Shown: positions 53,027 through 62,304, counted from the stretch's first letter. The stretch: 64,000 nucleotides of DNA from Pseudovibrio exalbescens DSM 16456 (GCF_000422785.1 NZ_AUGS01000017.1:1-64000); one strand, 5' to 3'. Numbers and translations: made by a program. The notes: generated from the sequence alone by a model not told the origin.

Positions 53027-53587
53027 TCAATCAGGTAATGCGGCGGGCAATCGCAAACCCTTGGGTGTGGACAGCAGACCCTCATCGGATGGGGTGTAGG
53101 TGCAATCGGGGATGCCCTGACAATGCACGTCGATGATGCGCTGGTTCGAACTCCCGCGCCATTTGAGGCGAGGATCATGCAGGGCTTGCACGAATTTGCC
53201 GTCAATCAGGACGTCAATGTCATGCAGAACTTCGCGTTGAGCGCTGGTCATGCTTTCGAACGTGTAGCCAGTCCAAAGCCAGATATCCTTGCCTGGAGCT
53301 TCTCGGCGAACCCGCGCAACCAAACGAGCGATGGCCTCGACATTTCCCGGAAACAGCGGGTCACCACCCGAAAGCGAAAGGCCGCGCCGCTTGATGATTG
53401 GATCCGTGAGGTCCGTGATGATCTGATCTTCTGCGGCCTCGGTGAAAGGCAGTCCGCTTTCGGGCTTCCATGTCCGTGCGTTGTAACAGCCCGGACATTT
53501 GTGCACGCACCCGGACACGAAAAGGGTGCAGCGTGTACCGGGACCGTTCACCACATCAATCGGGTAGTACTGATGGAAATTCATCAT
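53027..53587 (-). CDS. nrdG: Anaerobic ribonucleotide reductase activating protein NrdG
   Basis: A 186-aa radical-SAM enzyme that makes the glycyl radical on NrdD. The cluster cysteines are C27, C31 and C34 (GCVHKCPGCYN, CX3CX2C). GPGTRCTLFVSGC, LSLSGGDPLFPGN, and the WTGYTFE block are family hallmarks for SAM binding. The C-terminal LIDGKFVQALHDPRLKWRGSSNQRIIDV also matches NrdG. It lies 21 bp after nrdD on the same strand. The enzyme is oxygen-sensitive, so the organism must meet low-oxygen niches. Confidence 0.95.
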   Translation of the reverse strand: MMNFHQYYPIDVVNGPGTRCTLFVSGCVHKCPGCYNARTWKPESGLPFTEAAEDQIITDLTDPIIKRRGLSLSGGDPLFPGNVEAIARLVARVRREAPGKDIWLWTGYTFESMTSAQREVLHDIDVLIDGKFVQALHDPRLKWRGSSNQRIIDVHCQGIPDCTYTPSDEGLLSTPKGLRLPAALPD

Positions 53588-53608
53588 GACCTCACTGACC
53601 AGAGCGGC

Positions 53609-55741
53609 TCAAAGGTGCTTGACGCGCCTTTTGACTTCTTCCTGCTTGCCAAAGTTGAAGGGGCGCGCATCCGGGTTGCCCAGATAGCCACAAACCCGAC
53701 GGATCACAGAGACACGGCCCGGATTTCGATTGCCACAGCTGGGGCACTCAAATCCTTTGCTGGTGCAGGTAAATTCACCAGTGTAGCCACAGTCATAACA
53801 CTCATCGATTGGTGTGTTGGTGCCGTAATACGGAACGCGCTCGTAGGAGAAATCCCAAACGTCTTCCAGCGCCTCCACGTTGCGTTGCATGTTTGGAAAC
53901 TCGCCGTAACAGATGAACCCGCCTGAAGCGAGGGCCGGATAGGGCTGCTCAAACATGATCTTGTGGTAGGGCGAAACCTTCTTTTCCACGTCCAGATGGA
54001 ACGAGTTGGTGTAGTAGCCCTTGTCTGTGACCCCATCGATCATACCAAAACGCTTGGTGTCCAACGCACAGAAGCGGCTGCACAGGTTCTCCGAGGGAGT
54101 GGAGTAAAGGCTGAAGGCATAACCGCTTTCCGCTTTCCATTGGTCCACGGCCGCCTTGAGCCTGCGAACGATGGAAATCGCTTTCTGCTGCAAGGCGTCG
54201 TCGTCATAAATGTGCGCCTTGTTGCCATAAAGCGCGTTGATCGCTTCATGAATGCCGATGTACCCAAGCGAAATGGACGCGCGACCGTCCTTGAAGATTT
54301 GAGAGACGTCATCATCTGCTTTGAGGCGAACGCCGCACGCGCCTTCCATATAAAGGATTGGGGCCACGCGTGCCTTCACCCCTTGCAGGCGTTCGATGCG
54401 GGTATTCAATGCCCGGTGGGCCAGCTCAAGCCGCTTGTCCAGTAGCTCGAAAAACCGATCCTCATCGCCTCCAGCCTCCAGTGCGATGCGTGGCAGGTTC
54501 AGGCTGACAACGCCCAGATTGTTGCGTCCATCATGGACGAACTCACCATTCTCCTCAAAGGGATTGAGGAACGACCGGCATCCCATCGGTGCCTTGAAAG
54601 AGCCTGTGACCTCCACAACGCGATCGTAATTGAGAATGTCGGGATACATGCGCTTGGCGGCACAATCCAACGCCATCTGTTTGATGTCGTAGTTCGGGTC
54701 ACCCTCGCGCAGGTTCAGCCCGTCCTTGATGGTGAACACCAGCTTGGGGAAGATTGCCGTCTTTGCATTTATGCCCAGACCTGCCACCCGGTTCTTCAAG
54801 ATGGACTGTTGGATCATTCGGGATTGCCAACTGGTGCCAAGGCCAAAGCCAAGAGTTACGAATGGTGTCTGTCCATTGGCCGTGTGAAGCGTATTGACTT
54901 CGTATTCGAGTGACTGGAAGGCGTCATAGCATTCCTTCTCGGTTCGCTCTTGTGCATAGGCTTCCGGGTTCCGAATGTCCCATTTGTGCGCAACGGCCAG
55001 ATGTTTGTCGTAGCTCGCAGTGACATATGGAGCCAAGACCTCATCGATGCGGTTGATGGTCGTTCCGCCATAGATGTGGCTGGCCACCTGCGCGATGATC
55101 TGCGCTGTTACCGCCGTGGCCGTGGAGATGGACTTCGGGGTGCCGATCTCCGCGTTGCCCATCTTGAAGCCGTTGGTCAACATGCCTTTCAGATCAATCA
55201 GCATACAGTTGAACATCGGGAAGAAGGGGGCGTAGTCCATGTCGTGGTAGTGGATTTCGCCACGTTCATGGGCCTGTGCAATATCCCTTGGCAGGATGTA
55301 GCGCTTTGCGTAATGCTTGGCGACAATCCCAGCCAACAAGTCGCGTTGGGTCGGAATGACCTTGCCGTCCTTGTTGGCATTTTCGTTCAGTACGTCAGCG
55401 TTGCTCTGATCGATCAGGCCGCGGATTTCTGCATTCAGGTGGCTGGTTCGCTCTCGAGCAATATCTCGATCATGGCGGTACTCGATATAGGCACGAGCGG
55501 CCGACTTGTGAGGTCCGGCCATGAGCAAGTCCTCGACAGCGTTCTGGATCGCGTCGATATGGACTTCGTCCGTATCCTTGAACTGCTCAGTTACGGCATT
55601 GGCTACATCTTGTGCGTAGGCCGCTCCCATTCCTTCTGCGGCGGGGGCAGCGTTTAACACAGCGTCTTTGATCCGGGACGGGTCAAATGACACACGGCAT
55701 CCGTCACGCTTGATGACTACGGGTCTCACGAACAGCTCCAA
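53609..55741 (-). CDS. nrdD: Anaerobic ribonucleoside-triphosphate reductase NrdD (class III)
   Basis: A 710-aa glycyl-radical enzyme making dNTPs without oxygen. An ATP-cone opens the protein (VVIKRDGCRVSFDPSRIKDAVLNAAPA). The body contains HYHDMDYAPFFPMFNCMLIDLKGMLTNGFKMGNAEIGTPKSISTATAV, typical of NrdD. A C-terminal zinc site has CYDC and CPSC, and RVCGYLGNPDARPFN carries the radical glycine (about G685). Length is close to the usual ~700 aa. nrdG follows after 21 bp. Two sequence elements upstream resemble NrdR boxes. Confidence 0.96.
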   Translation of the reverse strand: MELFVRPVVIKRDGCRVSFDPSRIKDAVLNAAPAAEGMGAAYAQDVANAVTEQFKDTDEVHIDAIQNAVEDLLMAGPHKSAARAYIEYRHDRDIARERTSHLNAEIRGLIDQSNADVLNENANKDGKVIPTQRDLLAGIVAKHYAKRYILPRDIAQAHERGEIHYHDMDYAPFFPMFNCMLIDLKGMLTNGFKMGNAEIGTPKSISTATAVTAQIIAQVASHIYGGTTINRIDEVLAPYVTASYDKHLAVAHKWDIRNPEAYAQERTEKECYDAFQSLEYEVNTLHTANGQTPFVTLGFGLGTSWQSRMIQQSILKNRVAGLGINAKTAIFPKLVFTIKDGLNLREGDPNYDIKQMALDCAAKRMYPDILNYDRVVEVTGSFKAPMGCRSFLNPFEENGEFVHDGRNNLGVVSLNLPRIALEAGGDEDRFFELLDKRLELAHRALNTRIERLQGVKARVAPILYMEGACGVRLKADDDVSQIFKDGRASISLGYIGIHEAINALYGNKAHIYDDDALQQKAISIVRRLKAAVDQWKAESGYAFSLYSTPSENLCSRFCALDTKRFGMIDGVTDKGYYTNSFHLDVEKKVSPYHKIMFEQPYPALASGGFICYGEFPNMQRNVEALEDVWDFSYERVPYYGTNTPIDECYDCGYTGEFTCTSKGFECPSCGNRNPGRVSVIRRVCGYLGNPDARPFNFGKQEEVKRRVKHL

Positions 55742-55793
55742 ATGCGGGTAAATTTCAGACGCGCTCTTGTTCGCTCGTTTTGCCGTTGGATAA

Positions 55794-55835
55794 CAATATG
55801 TAGTAGATACTAACCGACCAAAACCCTAGATCTTA
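55794..55835 (-). promoter_or_regulatory. Probable NrdR box pair upstream of nrdD
   Basis: CAATATGTAG (55794-55803) fits the NrdR core CWATATATWG with one change; CTAGATCTTA (55826-55835) is a weaker second copy. The 32-bp spacing, about three helical turns, is the known arrangement of NrdR box pairs. NrdR represses nrd genes when dATP is high. No nrdR gene is in the window. Confidence 0.5.
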
Positions 55836-56313
55836 TGCGGATTGCGGCGGAAATTTGTCGTGGATTGAGCTCTGTCCAAAAAACGTGCTTGACGCTGATC
55901 TGCGCTTTTTGGGTGTGCGTTCAGATCGTCTTGCGGCTGCCAGCGGTGCCCATGGAGAAACCGGGATCGGCTTATACGCTGAAAACAAAAAGGAAACCAC
56001 GATTCCTTTTGATGTTCTCCCCAAACATCCCCCCAAGGGGTGATTTGCAAATCACCTGCTTGTCATGTTGCGCCCATTAATCCAGCAGGTTTTGAACGAG
56101 CATGGGAAGAGCCATCTACCATGGGTGCTCTACACATTTGCGCAACTTGCCATATGTGGTTCGATGCCAACACTGTTTGATCAGTGGTCATTGCGCACAA
56201 TTCGAGTTACAACAGTTCAAGGGTTTCGTTGAGGGGCATCAAAACGGAGCCTTACTGCCGGAATGGGGCTGTGGCAGTCTGGAAAAATTTGGGTTCAGTT
56301 TGACAGGGGTAGA
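55836..56313. other. Intergenic region between nrdD and the LuxR-type gene
   Basis: About 480 bp without a firm gene. A plus-strand frame at 55855-56043 (about 62 codons, TTG start) has protein-like composition but no ribosome site and no match I recognise; it may be a gene remnant. A perfect 18-bp palindrome sits at 56039-56056. Confidence 0.45.
56039..56056. promoter_or_regulatory. Perfect 18-bp palindrome, putative operator
   Basis: GGTGATTTG directly followed by CAAATCACC, with no spacer. Located 258 bp before the LuxR-type gene. The form suggests a dimeric regulator site; it does not match the FNR consensus TTGAT-N4-ATCAA. Confidence 0.45.
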
Positions 56314-57477
56314 ATGGACCAATTAGCTGCCGAGATCGTGCAACAGATCTATGCATGCCTGATGAATGGGGATCCGCTTAAAGAGGCACTTCGGCCCTTG
56401 GCCGCGCGGCACAGCGAGGTCATATTTGCATTTCGTGTTCAGCGACAAGGCGGCGATGGTGCAGAGTATCCCTATGTGGAAACGTTGAACGCTGATCCTT
56501 CGTTTCTCGAAGACTTCAATCGTGTTGCGAAGGAAAATCCCAACAACGATGTATTGCTGAGTGCTCCTGTTAACCGACTGATGCGGCTTACAAGCTACAA
56601 ATCTTTCTCTTCGGTGGAGAACACGGCATACAATCACGAGTTTTTGCGAAACCACAACTGCATCGAAAATTCCTCCTGCATCATCCTTAAACGGGAAGGA
56701 AAGGATACTGCGCAAATCAACGCCAACATGCCGCGCGGCTATGGTGGTTCCTCCCTGAACTCCCTTGAACACACGATGGAGGCAATCCTGCCGTTTGCGC
56801 AGTCTGCCTATGAGTTGTCGCTGCAGCAGTTCAGGCGCCGGGCGCAAGATGCCCTCAGCCATGCCGAAGCGTTTTGGTTGGAGCAGCAGCCCACGCCATC
56901 CATTATTGTGGGGCGCGGTGGGCGCGTCAAAGTGATGAACAAGCGCGCCATACACTACCTGAAACAAAGCAGGCAGTTGGTGCTGAGCACTGCGAATGTA
57001 CTCGGTGCCGCGCAAAGTTCAGATCAAGTGGCGTTGGATGGTCTTATTTATCAGACCTTGGAAAAGCGCTTGCCCGCAGGGCCTTTGATCCTTTCCAACG
57101 AGAACGGGCCAGGCCTCATGATGTCGTCCTTGCCCCTCCATTCCTATTATGAAGCGCCGGATTATCACCGTTTCCTGATGGTGGAAGGGGAATTGGCACT
57201 GATATCGCTTTTCGACCCAACAGACGTGCCGAGGGCCAATGAGGATTTGGTACAACAGGTTTTAGGGGTCACAGCCAAGCAGAGTGCGTTGATACTCGGT
57301 CTTGCCAATGGCGACAGCTTGCGCGATAGCGCTCGCAACCTGAACATCAGCTACAATACCGCTCGAAACCATATGCAGAATGCGATGGGGCGAGTCGGCG
57401 CTGGATCCCAAACTGAAATTGTGCGCCTTGCAAGCACGATCATGGCGAATGCGGCGCGGTTCGATAATCGAGGCTAA
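56314..57477 (+). CDS. LuxR-type helix-turn-helix regulator
   Basis: A 387-aa regulator. The last ~65 residues (LGVTAKQSALILGLANGDSLRDSARNLNISYNTARNHMQNAMGRVGAGSQTEIVRLASTI) form a GerE/LuxR helix-turn-helix in which the usual first Glu is replaced (TAKQSALILGLANG). The ~310-aa N-terminal part has no recognised receiver, PAS or autoinducer domain, though its middle (PTPSIIVGRGGRVKVMNKRAIHYLKQSRQL) is PAS-like. AGGGG before ATG 56314 supports this start over 56263. Similar orphan LuxR proteins are common in marine alphaproteobacteria. Targets unknown; the neighbouring BCCT gene converges on it. Confidence 0.75.
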   Translation: MDQLAAEIVQQIYACLMNGDPLKEALRPLAARHSEVIFAFRVQRQGGDGAEYPYVETLNADPSFLEDFNRVAKENPNNDVLLSAPVNRLMRLTSYKSFSSVENTAYNHEFLRNHNCIENSSCIILKREGKDTAQINANMPRGYGGSSLNSLEHTMEAILPFAQSAYELSLQQFRRRAQDALSHAEAFWLEQQPTPSIIVGRGGRVKVMNKRAIHYLKQSRQLVLSTANVLGAAQSSDQVALDGLIYQTLEKRLPAGPLILSNENGPGLMMSSLPLHSYYEAPDYHRFLMVEGELALISLFDPTDVPRANEDLVQQVLGVTAKQSALILGLANGDSLRDSARNLNISYNTARNHMQNAMGRVGAGSQTEIVRLASTIMANAARFDNRG

Positions 57478-57685
57478 TCGTATAATCATCCTAAAGTATA
57501 GTGAAAAAGCAATAATAAACGAGCCGTATTAGTGCAATTGCATCATGCGGCGCAGCACCAATTTGCGGTATGCATTTCCCATATTCGATGGGCATTTTTT
57601 TGGAGCCCAGCCCCACGGACGGGTGACGCCTATATTACAAGGCTTTTAGCTGCACACGATCAAAGATCGTTTCGCACTACTGCAC

Positions 57686-57722
57686 ACACCCGTCTTCCGC
57701 CACAGAAGACGGGTGTTTTTTG
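57686..57722 (+). terminator. Intrinsic terminator after the LuxR-type gene region
   Basis: Twelve-base perfect arms ACACCCGTCTTC (57686-57697) and GAAGACGGGTGT (57705-57716), 7-base loop, then TTTTTT. It lies ~210 bp after the regulator stop, so the transcript has a long 3' region or a small RNA could end here. Confidence 0.85.
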
Positions 57723-57740
57723 TGGGATGCGCCACTTCCA

Positions 57741-57771
57741 CAAAAAAGCCCGGATCAGAAGATCCGGGCTT
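57741..57771 (-). terminator. Intrinsic terminator of the BetT-like gene
   Basis: Arms AAGCCCGGATC and GATCCGGGCTT (11 bp) with a 4-base loop; read on the minus strand it is followed by TTTTG within a T-run. It lies 27 bp past the stop of the BCCT gene. Confidence 0.88.
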
Positions 57772-57797
57772 CTTGGTATCGGAAGGATTTTTGAGGG

Positions 57798-59807
57798 TTA
57801 GACCAGTTCGGCGTGTGACAAGTGAAGGTACTGCAAGTACCGCTCGTACTGGGTCACAACGTCAGCGATGATCTGCTCTTCCGTGTATCCCATCACGTCG
57901 TATTCCTGACCACCCTGTTCCAAGAATACCTCTACGCGATAGTAGTAGGTGCCATCGTCCTGTTCGGCGCGGGCCTCTTCTTCCTCTTCCGTTTCCTCAT
58001 CAACCACGAGTTCCCCCGGTCCCATGGCCAGTGCGGTTGTAAAGTACCGCTTACGCAACGCATATACGAAGACGCTTTCATCGGATTGGGAAATCTCGAG
58101 GCGCAGGTTGGTGATGCCTTTGAGAGAGACCTTGAAGCCCTGTTCTTCGAACTCCGAGCGCACCTTCTCAAGAGCAGGCTTGGCAACCGTGCGCAGGTAA
58201 TTGTTCACGTCCCGGCGCGTGGGTTGCGCATTCAAGGTGCGAATGCGAGTTTGCCAATCCACGGAGGTCTTGCTGTATTGAACGGTTGTGTGGTGCATCT
58301 GAACATTGCGCATGCGCAACGCATCATCCTGCAAGGCTTTATAAAGGCCAAAACACATCACCATCATGACCAGCACGAAGGGCAAGGCACTCACGATCGT
58401 TGCCGTTTGCAAGGCGGCAAGTCCGCCGGCCCACAGCAACACAATAGCCACCAAACCCTGCAGAAGGGCCCAGAATATGCGCTGCCACACCGGTGCATCG
58501 GTTACGCCGCCCGAGGTCAGGCTGTCAATCACGAGAGAGCCGGAGTCCGAGGATGTCACAAAGAACACCACCACGAGCACAATCGCTATGCCGGAGAGAA
58601 TCTGCGTCAATGGCATGTATTCAAAGAACTTGAACAGAGCCACGGAGACATCCGTGTTTACAGCCTCTGCCAGTTCTTGGGCGCCATTGTTCATGATCAG
58701 GTCGATCCCGCTGTTGCCAAAGACGGTGAACCAGATCAACGCAACGCCCGTTGGGACAAACAGGATGCCAACGAGAAATTCTCGGATGGTACGACCACGG
58801 GAAACCCGGGCGATAAAGGTGCCCACGAACGGCGACCACGAAATCCACCAACCCCAGTAAAGCAGGGTCCAACCGCCGAGCCAGGCGTCCTTGCGGTCGT
58901 AGGCGTAAAGGTTGAAGGTCTTGTTGACCAGATCACCAAGATAGGAACCGGTGTTCTGGACCAGCGTTTGCAACAGGCTGACGGTTGGTCCCACAATCAG
59001 GATCAGAAGCAAAAGGCTGAATGCCAGAGTCAGGTTGAGTTCCGACAGTTTTTTGACGCCGCGATCCAAACCGGAGAACACGGAGGCGGTTGCCATCAGC
59101 GAGATCACTATGATCAGAACAATCTGCACATTCACGCCAATCGGCAAGCCGAACAGATAGTTCAGGCCGGCGTTCACCTGCATGGCGCCATAGCCGAGTG
59201 AGGTCGCAACACCGATCAACGTACCGATGACCGCAAAGATATCGACGGTGTGACCAATCGGGCCGTAAATACGCTCACCAATAATGGGGTAGAGTGCCGA
59301 GCGCGGTAGCAGCGGAAGCTGATGGCGATAGGTGAAATAAGCCAAGGACAACGCGACAACCGCATAAATTGCCCAAGCATGCAGACCCCAGTGGAACATG
59401 GTGATCTTCAAGGCTTCCCGCGCCGCTGCGATGGACTCCGGGTCTACATCAGGCGGTGCCAGAAAGTGCATGACCGGTTCGCCAACACCGAAGAACACCA
59501 GACCAATGCCCATGCCAGCGGAAAACAGCATGGCAAACCAACTGGTGTATTTGTAGTCCGGCTCCGCGTGGTCCGGGCCCAGTTTGATATCGCCAAACCG
59601 GCTCATCATTACAAAGACAATGAAGATGAGAAAGATCGCTACGCCGAGGATGTAAAGCCACCCGACATGCGTTTCGATCCAGGTTTGTATCGACTGATAG
59701 AACGACTGGGATGCATCAGGCCATACGGCACCGGTAATCACCAGCAGTGCAATCATAAGTACAGAGCCCACGAACACGGGTGGGCTAAACTTATAGTGAA
59801 TTTTCAT
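57798..59807 (-). CDS. BCCT-family transporter with C-terminal domain (BetT/BetS-like)
   Basis: A 669-aa inner-membrane transporter. Twelve helices include SAGMGIGLVFFGVGEPVMHF and the helix 8 segment WTLLYWGWWISWSPFVGTFIARVSRGRTIREFLVG, which carries the Trp residues for quaternary-ammonium binding. After the last helix (~490) comes a ~175-aa cytoplasmic tail with an acidic run (DEETEEEEEARAEQDDG) and a closing YTEEQIIADVVTQYERYLQYLHLSH, as in BetT-type choline carriers, where this domain senses osmotic stress. No choline-oxidation (betAB) gene is nearby. A strong terminator follows. Substrate choline or glycine betaine. Confidence 0.92.
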   Translation of the reverse strand: MKIHYKFSPPVFVGSVLMIALLVITGAVWPDASQSFYQSIQTWIETHVGWLYILGVAIFLIFIVFVMMSRFGDIKLGPDHAEPDYKYTSWFAMLFSAGMGIGLVFFGVGEPVMHFLAPPDVDPESIAAAREALKITMFHWGLHAWAIYAVVALSLAYFTYRHQLPLLPRSALYPIIGERIYGPIGHTVDIFAVIGTLIGVATSLGYGAMQVNAGLNYLFGLPIGVNVQIVLIIVISLMATASVFSGLDRGVKKLSELNLTLAFSLLLLILIVGPTVSLLQTLVQNTGSYLGDLVNKTFNLYAYDRKDAWLGGWTLLYWGWWISWSPFVGTFIARVSRGRTIREFLVGILFVPTGVALIWFTVFGNSGIDLIMNNGAQELAEAVNTDVSVALFKFFEYMPLTQILSGIAIVLVVVFFVTSSDSGSLVIDSLTSGGVTDAPVWQRIFWALLQGLVAIVLLWAGGLAALQTATIVSALPFVLVMMVMCFGLYKALQDDALRMRNVQMHHTTVQYSKTSVDWQTRIRTLNAQPTRRDVNNYLRTVAKPALEKVRSEFEEQGFKVSLKGITNLRLEISQSDESVFVYALRKRYFTTALAMGPGELVVDEETEEEEEARAEQDDGTYYYRVEVFLEQGGQEYDVMGYTEEQIIADVVTQYERYLQYLHLSHAELV

Positions 59808-60185
59808 TGGGTTTCGCCAAGTAATGTCGCTCGGCCACGCGACGGTACCAAGTATGTCTAGGTTATTTTGAGTATTTCCGGGGCTTTACCTTGGCCGAGG
59901 CTGGTTACATAAGCAGCACCTGCCTAATGCGGTATCCGCATGCTTACGTATCCCGGAGCGTTCCGACAGATTTCAACGGGCTGCAATGCCCCGCGCGAAT
60001 GCCTAGCTGTTTTTCGTGCGGACCGTCCTGTTGGTTTCGGGTTCTCAATGCTCAGGCGTTCATAAATCGCGCGCTTTTTACACGAATTGCGCGCTCGGTC
60101 CAACACAAAAATGCATCTGGCAAATGATGAATCTTCTTGGCGCCGCGAAGAATGTTTGAAACCAATGAGGTAGAGCTGGTGCGGA
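59808..60185. other. Intergenic region upstream of the BetT-like gene
   Basis: About 380 bp between the BetT-like start and the end of the EamA gene. No coding region or RNA is evident; the half near 59810-59880 should contain the BetT-like promoter. Confidence 0.5.
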
Positions 60186-61124
60186 TTAGTGACGCAAGGA
60201 GATATTTTTTCTAATGACCCGAGTCAGGCGATGGGCTGGTGTTGTGATCCAGACCAGACAGAGGGTCACGAGGCCAATGCCCAACCAACTGGCCAAGGAC
60301 AAACGTTCTCCTACAACAATTACCGCAAGGAGCGTGGCGATAACGGGTTCAAACAGTGTGATGGTCGTTGCTATGCTGGCCTCCACACGGGCAAGGCCAT
60401 ATCCAAAGGCAAGGTAGCCAAGGAACATGGGGACCACCGCCATGTAGAAACCCGCTGCCAGATTGGTCCAGGATTGGAAGAAGGGCGCACCGGTTGCCAT
60501 CAGGACGGGCAACAGCATCAGGCCGCCACTGCCGAATAGCGCTCCCATGACGGTGCGGGTGGGAATGTGATGCAGCATGAGGCGGCGGGCGACCCAAGAA
60601 TACAGTGCGTAGGTTAGGCCGGCCCCAAGGCCCAGCCCAATTCCCAAACTGTTTGTGGCGAGAGGGGGGCTAGCTGCAGGTTCGTGTCCCAAAGGAGCCA
60701 TCAGGGCGATGCCGGCAACGCCAAGGGCTGCGCCAATCATCCATCGGCTCGTCAGCCGAGACCCATCAAAAATCATCTCCAACAGGGCGGCGAACAACGG
60801 TGCGGATCCAATTGAGACCACGGTTCCGATGGCGACCCCGGCAAGGCGCATGGACGCGTAAAACGCCAAGGGGTAGACCGCCACAGCAAATCCGCCCAAC
60901 ACCAACAGCGGGAGGTGCTGTCGTAGGTGGTTCCACGCTGGAATAAGACCGGGCAGGGCAACCGCCGCTTGGAGCAAGCCTCCGCCGGTCATGGCCGCAG
61001 CGCCAATTGCGATGGGGCCGACAGCAGGGGCAAAAGTCGCCGCCGTCCCGGTTGTGCCCCAGACGAGGGCTGCGAAAAGAATGCTGGCAATGCCTTTGGT
61101 AAACGGAGAAGTGGGTGCGCTCAT
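60186..61124 (-). CDS. EamA/DMT-family transporter
   Basis: A 312-aa inner-membrane protein with ten helices in two EamA repeats (about 12-140 and 165-300). ASILFAALVWGTTGTAATFAP opens the first; LGLGAGLTYALYSWVARRLML opens the second and EPVIATLLAVIVVGERLSLASWLGIGLVTLCLV closes it with the family's P-V-x-A-x-L...GE pattern. Such proteins export amino acids, metabolites or drugs. Its ATG overlaps the stop of the upstream TetR gene (ATGA), so the regulator and exporter are co-translated. The substrate is unknown. Confidence 0.9.
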   Translation of the reverse strand: MSAPTSPFTKGIASILFAALVWGTTGTAATFAPAVGPIAIGAAAMTGGGLLQAAVALPGLIPAWNHLRQHLPLLVLGGFAVAVYPLAFYASMRLAGVAIGTVVSIGSAPLFAALLEMIFDGSRLTSRWMIGAALGVAGIALMAPLGHEPAASPPLATNSLGIGLGLGAGLTYALYSWVARRLMLHHIPTRTVMGALFGSGGLMLLPVLMATGAPFFQSWTNLAAGFYMAVVPMFLGYLAFGYGLARVEASIATTITLFEPVIATLLAVIVVGERLSLASWLGIGLVTLCLVWITTPAHRLTRVIRKNISLRH

Positions 61125-61708
61125 GGGGTATCCAGTAGGCTGCTGGCCATGTCGCGCGCTTCCATGACGCTGGCATTGGAGCCCTCCAATCCTGCCCGGA
61201 CAACCGCGCCTTCCAGTAGAAAAGCAAGTTGGCGGGCCAGAGGACGGGCGTGATCTGGTGCAGTACGGCGATGGTCCGCAACATGCTCGCGAATAATGGC
61301 TTCAACAGCCTCCTTATGCTGTCGCACTGCTTCGCGGACCGGATGCAGCTTGCTCAGTTCAGCTGCTGCATTCAAAAGGCCGCAACCACGAAAGCCATAC
61401 ACATAAGCCGCCGCCGCGTGGTCCGCATAGGCATCGAACACAGCGAGCACTCTATCCTTGGGCGTGGCCGCCGAATTGTATCTGGCTTCATAAAGAGCCA
61501 ACCATTCGGCATGTCTGGCTTCTATATAAGCGCACACCAAGTCCTCCTTGGAGGAAAAGTTGTTGTAGAGGCTTTGCTTGGCTACGCCCGCCGTTTGCGT
61601 AATGGTGTCGATCCCAGTGGCTGTGATGCCGTGCTGATAAAACAGAGACGCTGCAGCTTCGAGCAATCGCTCCCGGGCAGTTCTGGAGGGAGTGGTGGGT
61701 TTGGGCAT
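61121..61708 (-). CDS. TetR-family regulator coupled to the EamA exporter
   Basis: A 195-aa repressor. The DNA-binding domain is TARERLLEAAASLFYQHGITATGIDTITQTAGVAKQSLYNNFSSKEDLV (about 9-57); the C-terminal part has GFRGCGLLNAAAELSKLHPVREAVRQHKEA, typical of the TetR group that senses electrophiles or quinones through a Cys. ATG 61708 is chosen because the frame back to 61879 crosses the operator. A 26-bp perfect palindrome lies 25 bp upstream, so the protein represses its own operon, including the exporter. Confidence 0.9.
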   Translation of the reverse strand: MPKPTTPSRTARERLLEAAASLFYQHGITATGIDTITQTAGVAKQSLYNNFSSKEDLVCAYIEARHAEWLALYEARYNSAATPKDRVLAVFDAYADHAAAAYVYGFRGCGLLNAAAELSKLHPVREAVRQHKEAVEAIIREHVADHRRTAPDHARPLARQLAFLLEGAVVRAGLEGSNASVMEARDMASSLLDTP

Positions 61709-61732
61709 TTGATCCCTGCTCGTTTTTCGAAG

Positions 61733-61758
61733 CTCTAGGTAGACCAGTCTACCTAGAG
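61733..61758 (-). promoter_or_regulatory. 26-bp perfect palindrome, TetR operator
   Basis: Arms CTCTAGGTAGAC (61733-61744) and GTCTACCTAGAG (61747-61758) with a CA centre, no mismatch. It sits 25 bp before the TetR start, where it would cover the promoter of the TetR-EamA operon. Confidence 0.85.
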
Positions 61759-62304
61759 CGGTCTGCCTGCCAATCCTACTATGGGAGGAGCTGGAACGGC
61801 ATTGGGCTTGTGTGCACAGGGGGAGGTCGGCTTTTGTTAAAGGCGTGGGCCCCCGTCCGACTGCTACCGGAAATCTCAACTGTCCTGAAGCCCACGCTAA
61901 AGACGACCTTTGCGTTATGATTCAACGCTGTTCCTGTTATAATTGTAGGTGGTTTTGTGTTTCTTACGCTTCGGCATATGAGCGAAATTTACACGTACCA
62001 TGAAAAATATTAGTGCTTTGATTAGCGTTCTTTTCCAAGTTATTGGAGGTAATGGGTTCCCTGCAACCATGGAAAAACGAGCGATATCGGTTCATGTTTT
62101 TAAACAAAACAAACATATTTCCATAAATTTAAATTTGACGTTGTTGTTTACTTTGATAATGACTTCAATTTATTTCCTGTCTAATGAAAATAAACGCTCA
62201 TAAACTTTCAGGGTTCGCTGTTCGTTATTTGGGGTCGTTTTACAACATTACTTGTATGGTGTATAACAGCGCCGTTTTTCAACGCTTAAAGGAGAAGTTA
62301 TTAC
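61759..62304. other. Intergenic region upstream of the betaine-binding protein gene
   Basis: About 545 bp, A+T rich from 61920 to 62230. An open frame at 62000-62203 (67 codons) has no ribosome binding site and is not called. The region should hold the promoter of the binding protein gene; AAAGGAG at 62288-62294 is its ribosome site. Confidence 0.5.

Noticed and set aside
55742-55835. FNR box for the anaerobic reductase operon
   Set aside because: No TTGAT-N4-ATCAA pattern was found; the visible elements fit NrdR boxes better.
55855-56043. About 62-codon plus-strand frame between nrdD and the LuxR-type gene
   Set aside because: Protein-like composition but TTG start, no ribosome site and no known match; kept only as a possible remnant.
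57478-57797. Possible small RNA ending at the 57686-57722 terminator
   Set aside because: The terminator is strong and 210 bp from the regulator stop, but no promoter could be identified in between, so an sRNA cannot be supported from sequence alone.
57822-59201. 459-aa antisense frame opposite the BetT-like gene
   Set aside because: Same reason: His/Gln-rich shadow of a membrane protein with clear BCCT signatures on the other strand.
62000-62203. 67-aa frame in the A+T-rich leader of the betaine-binding protein gene
   Set aside because: No ribosome binding site, and composition is what random A+T-rich DNA gives.
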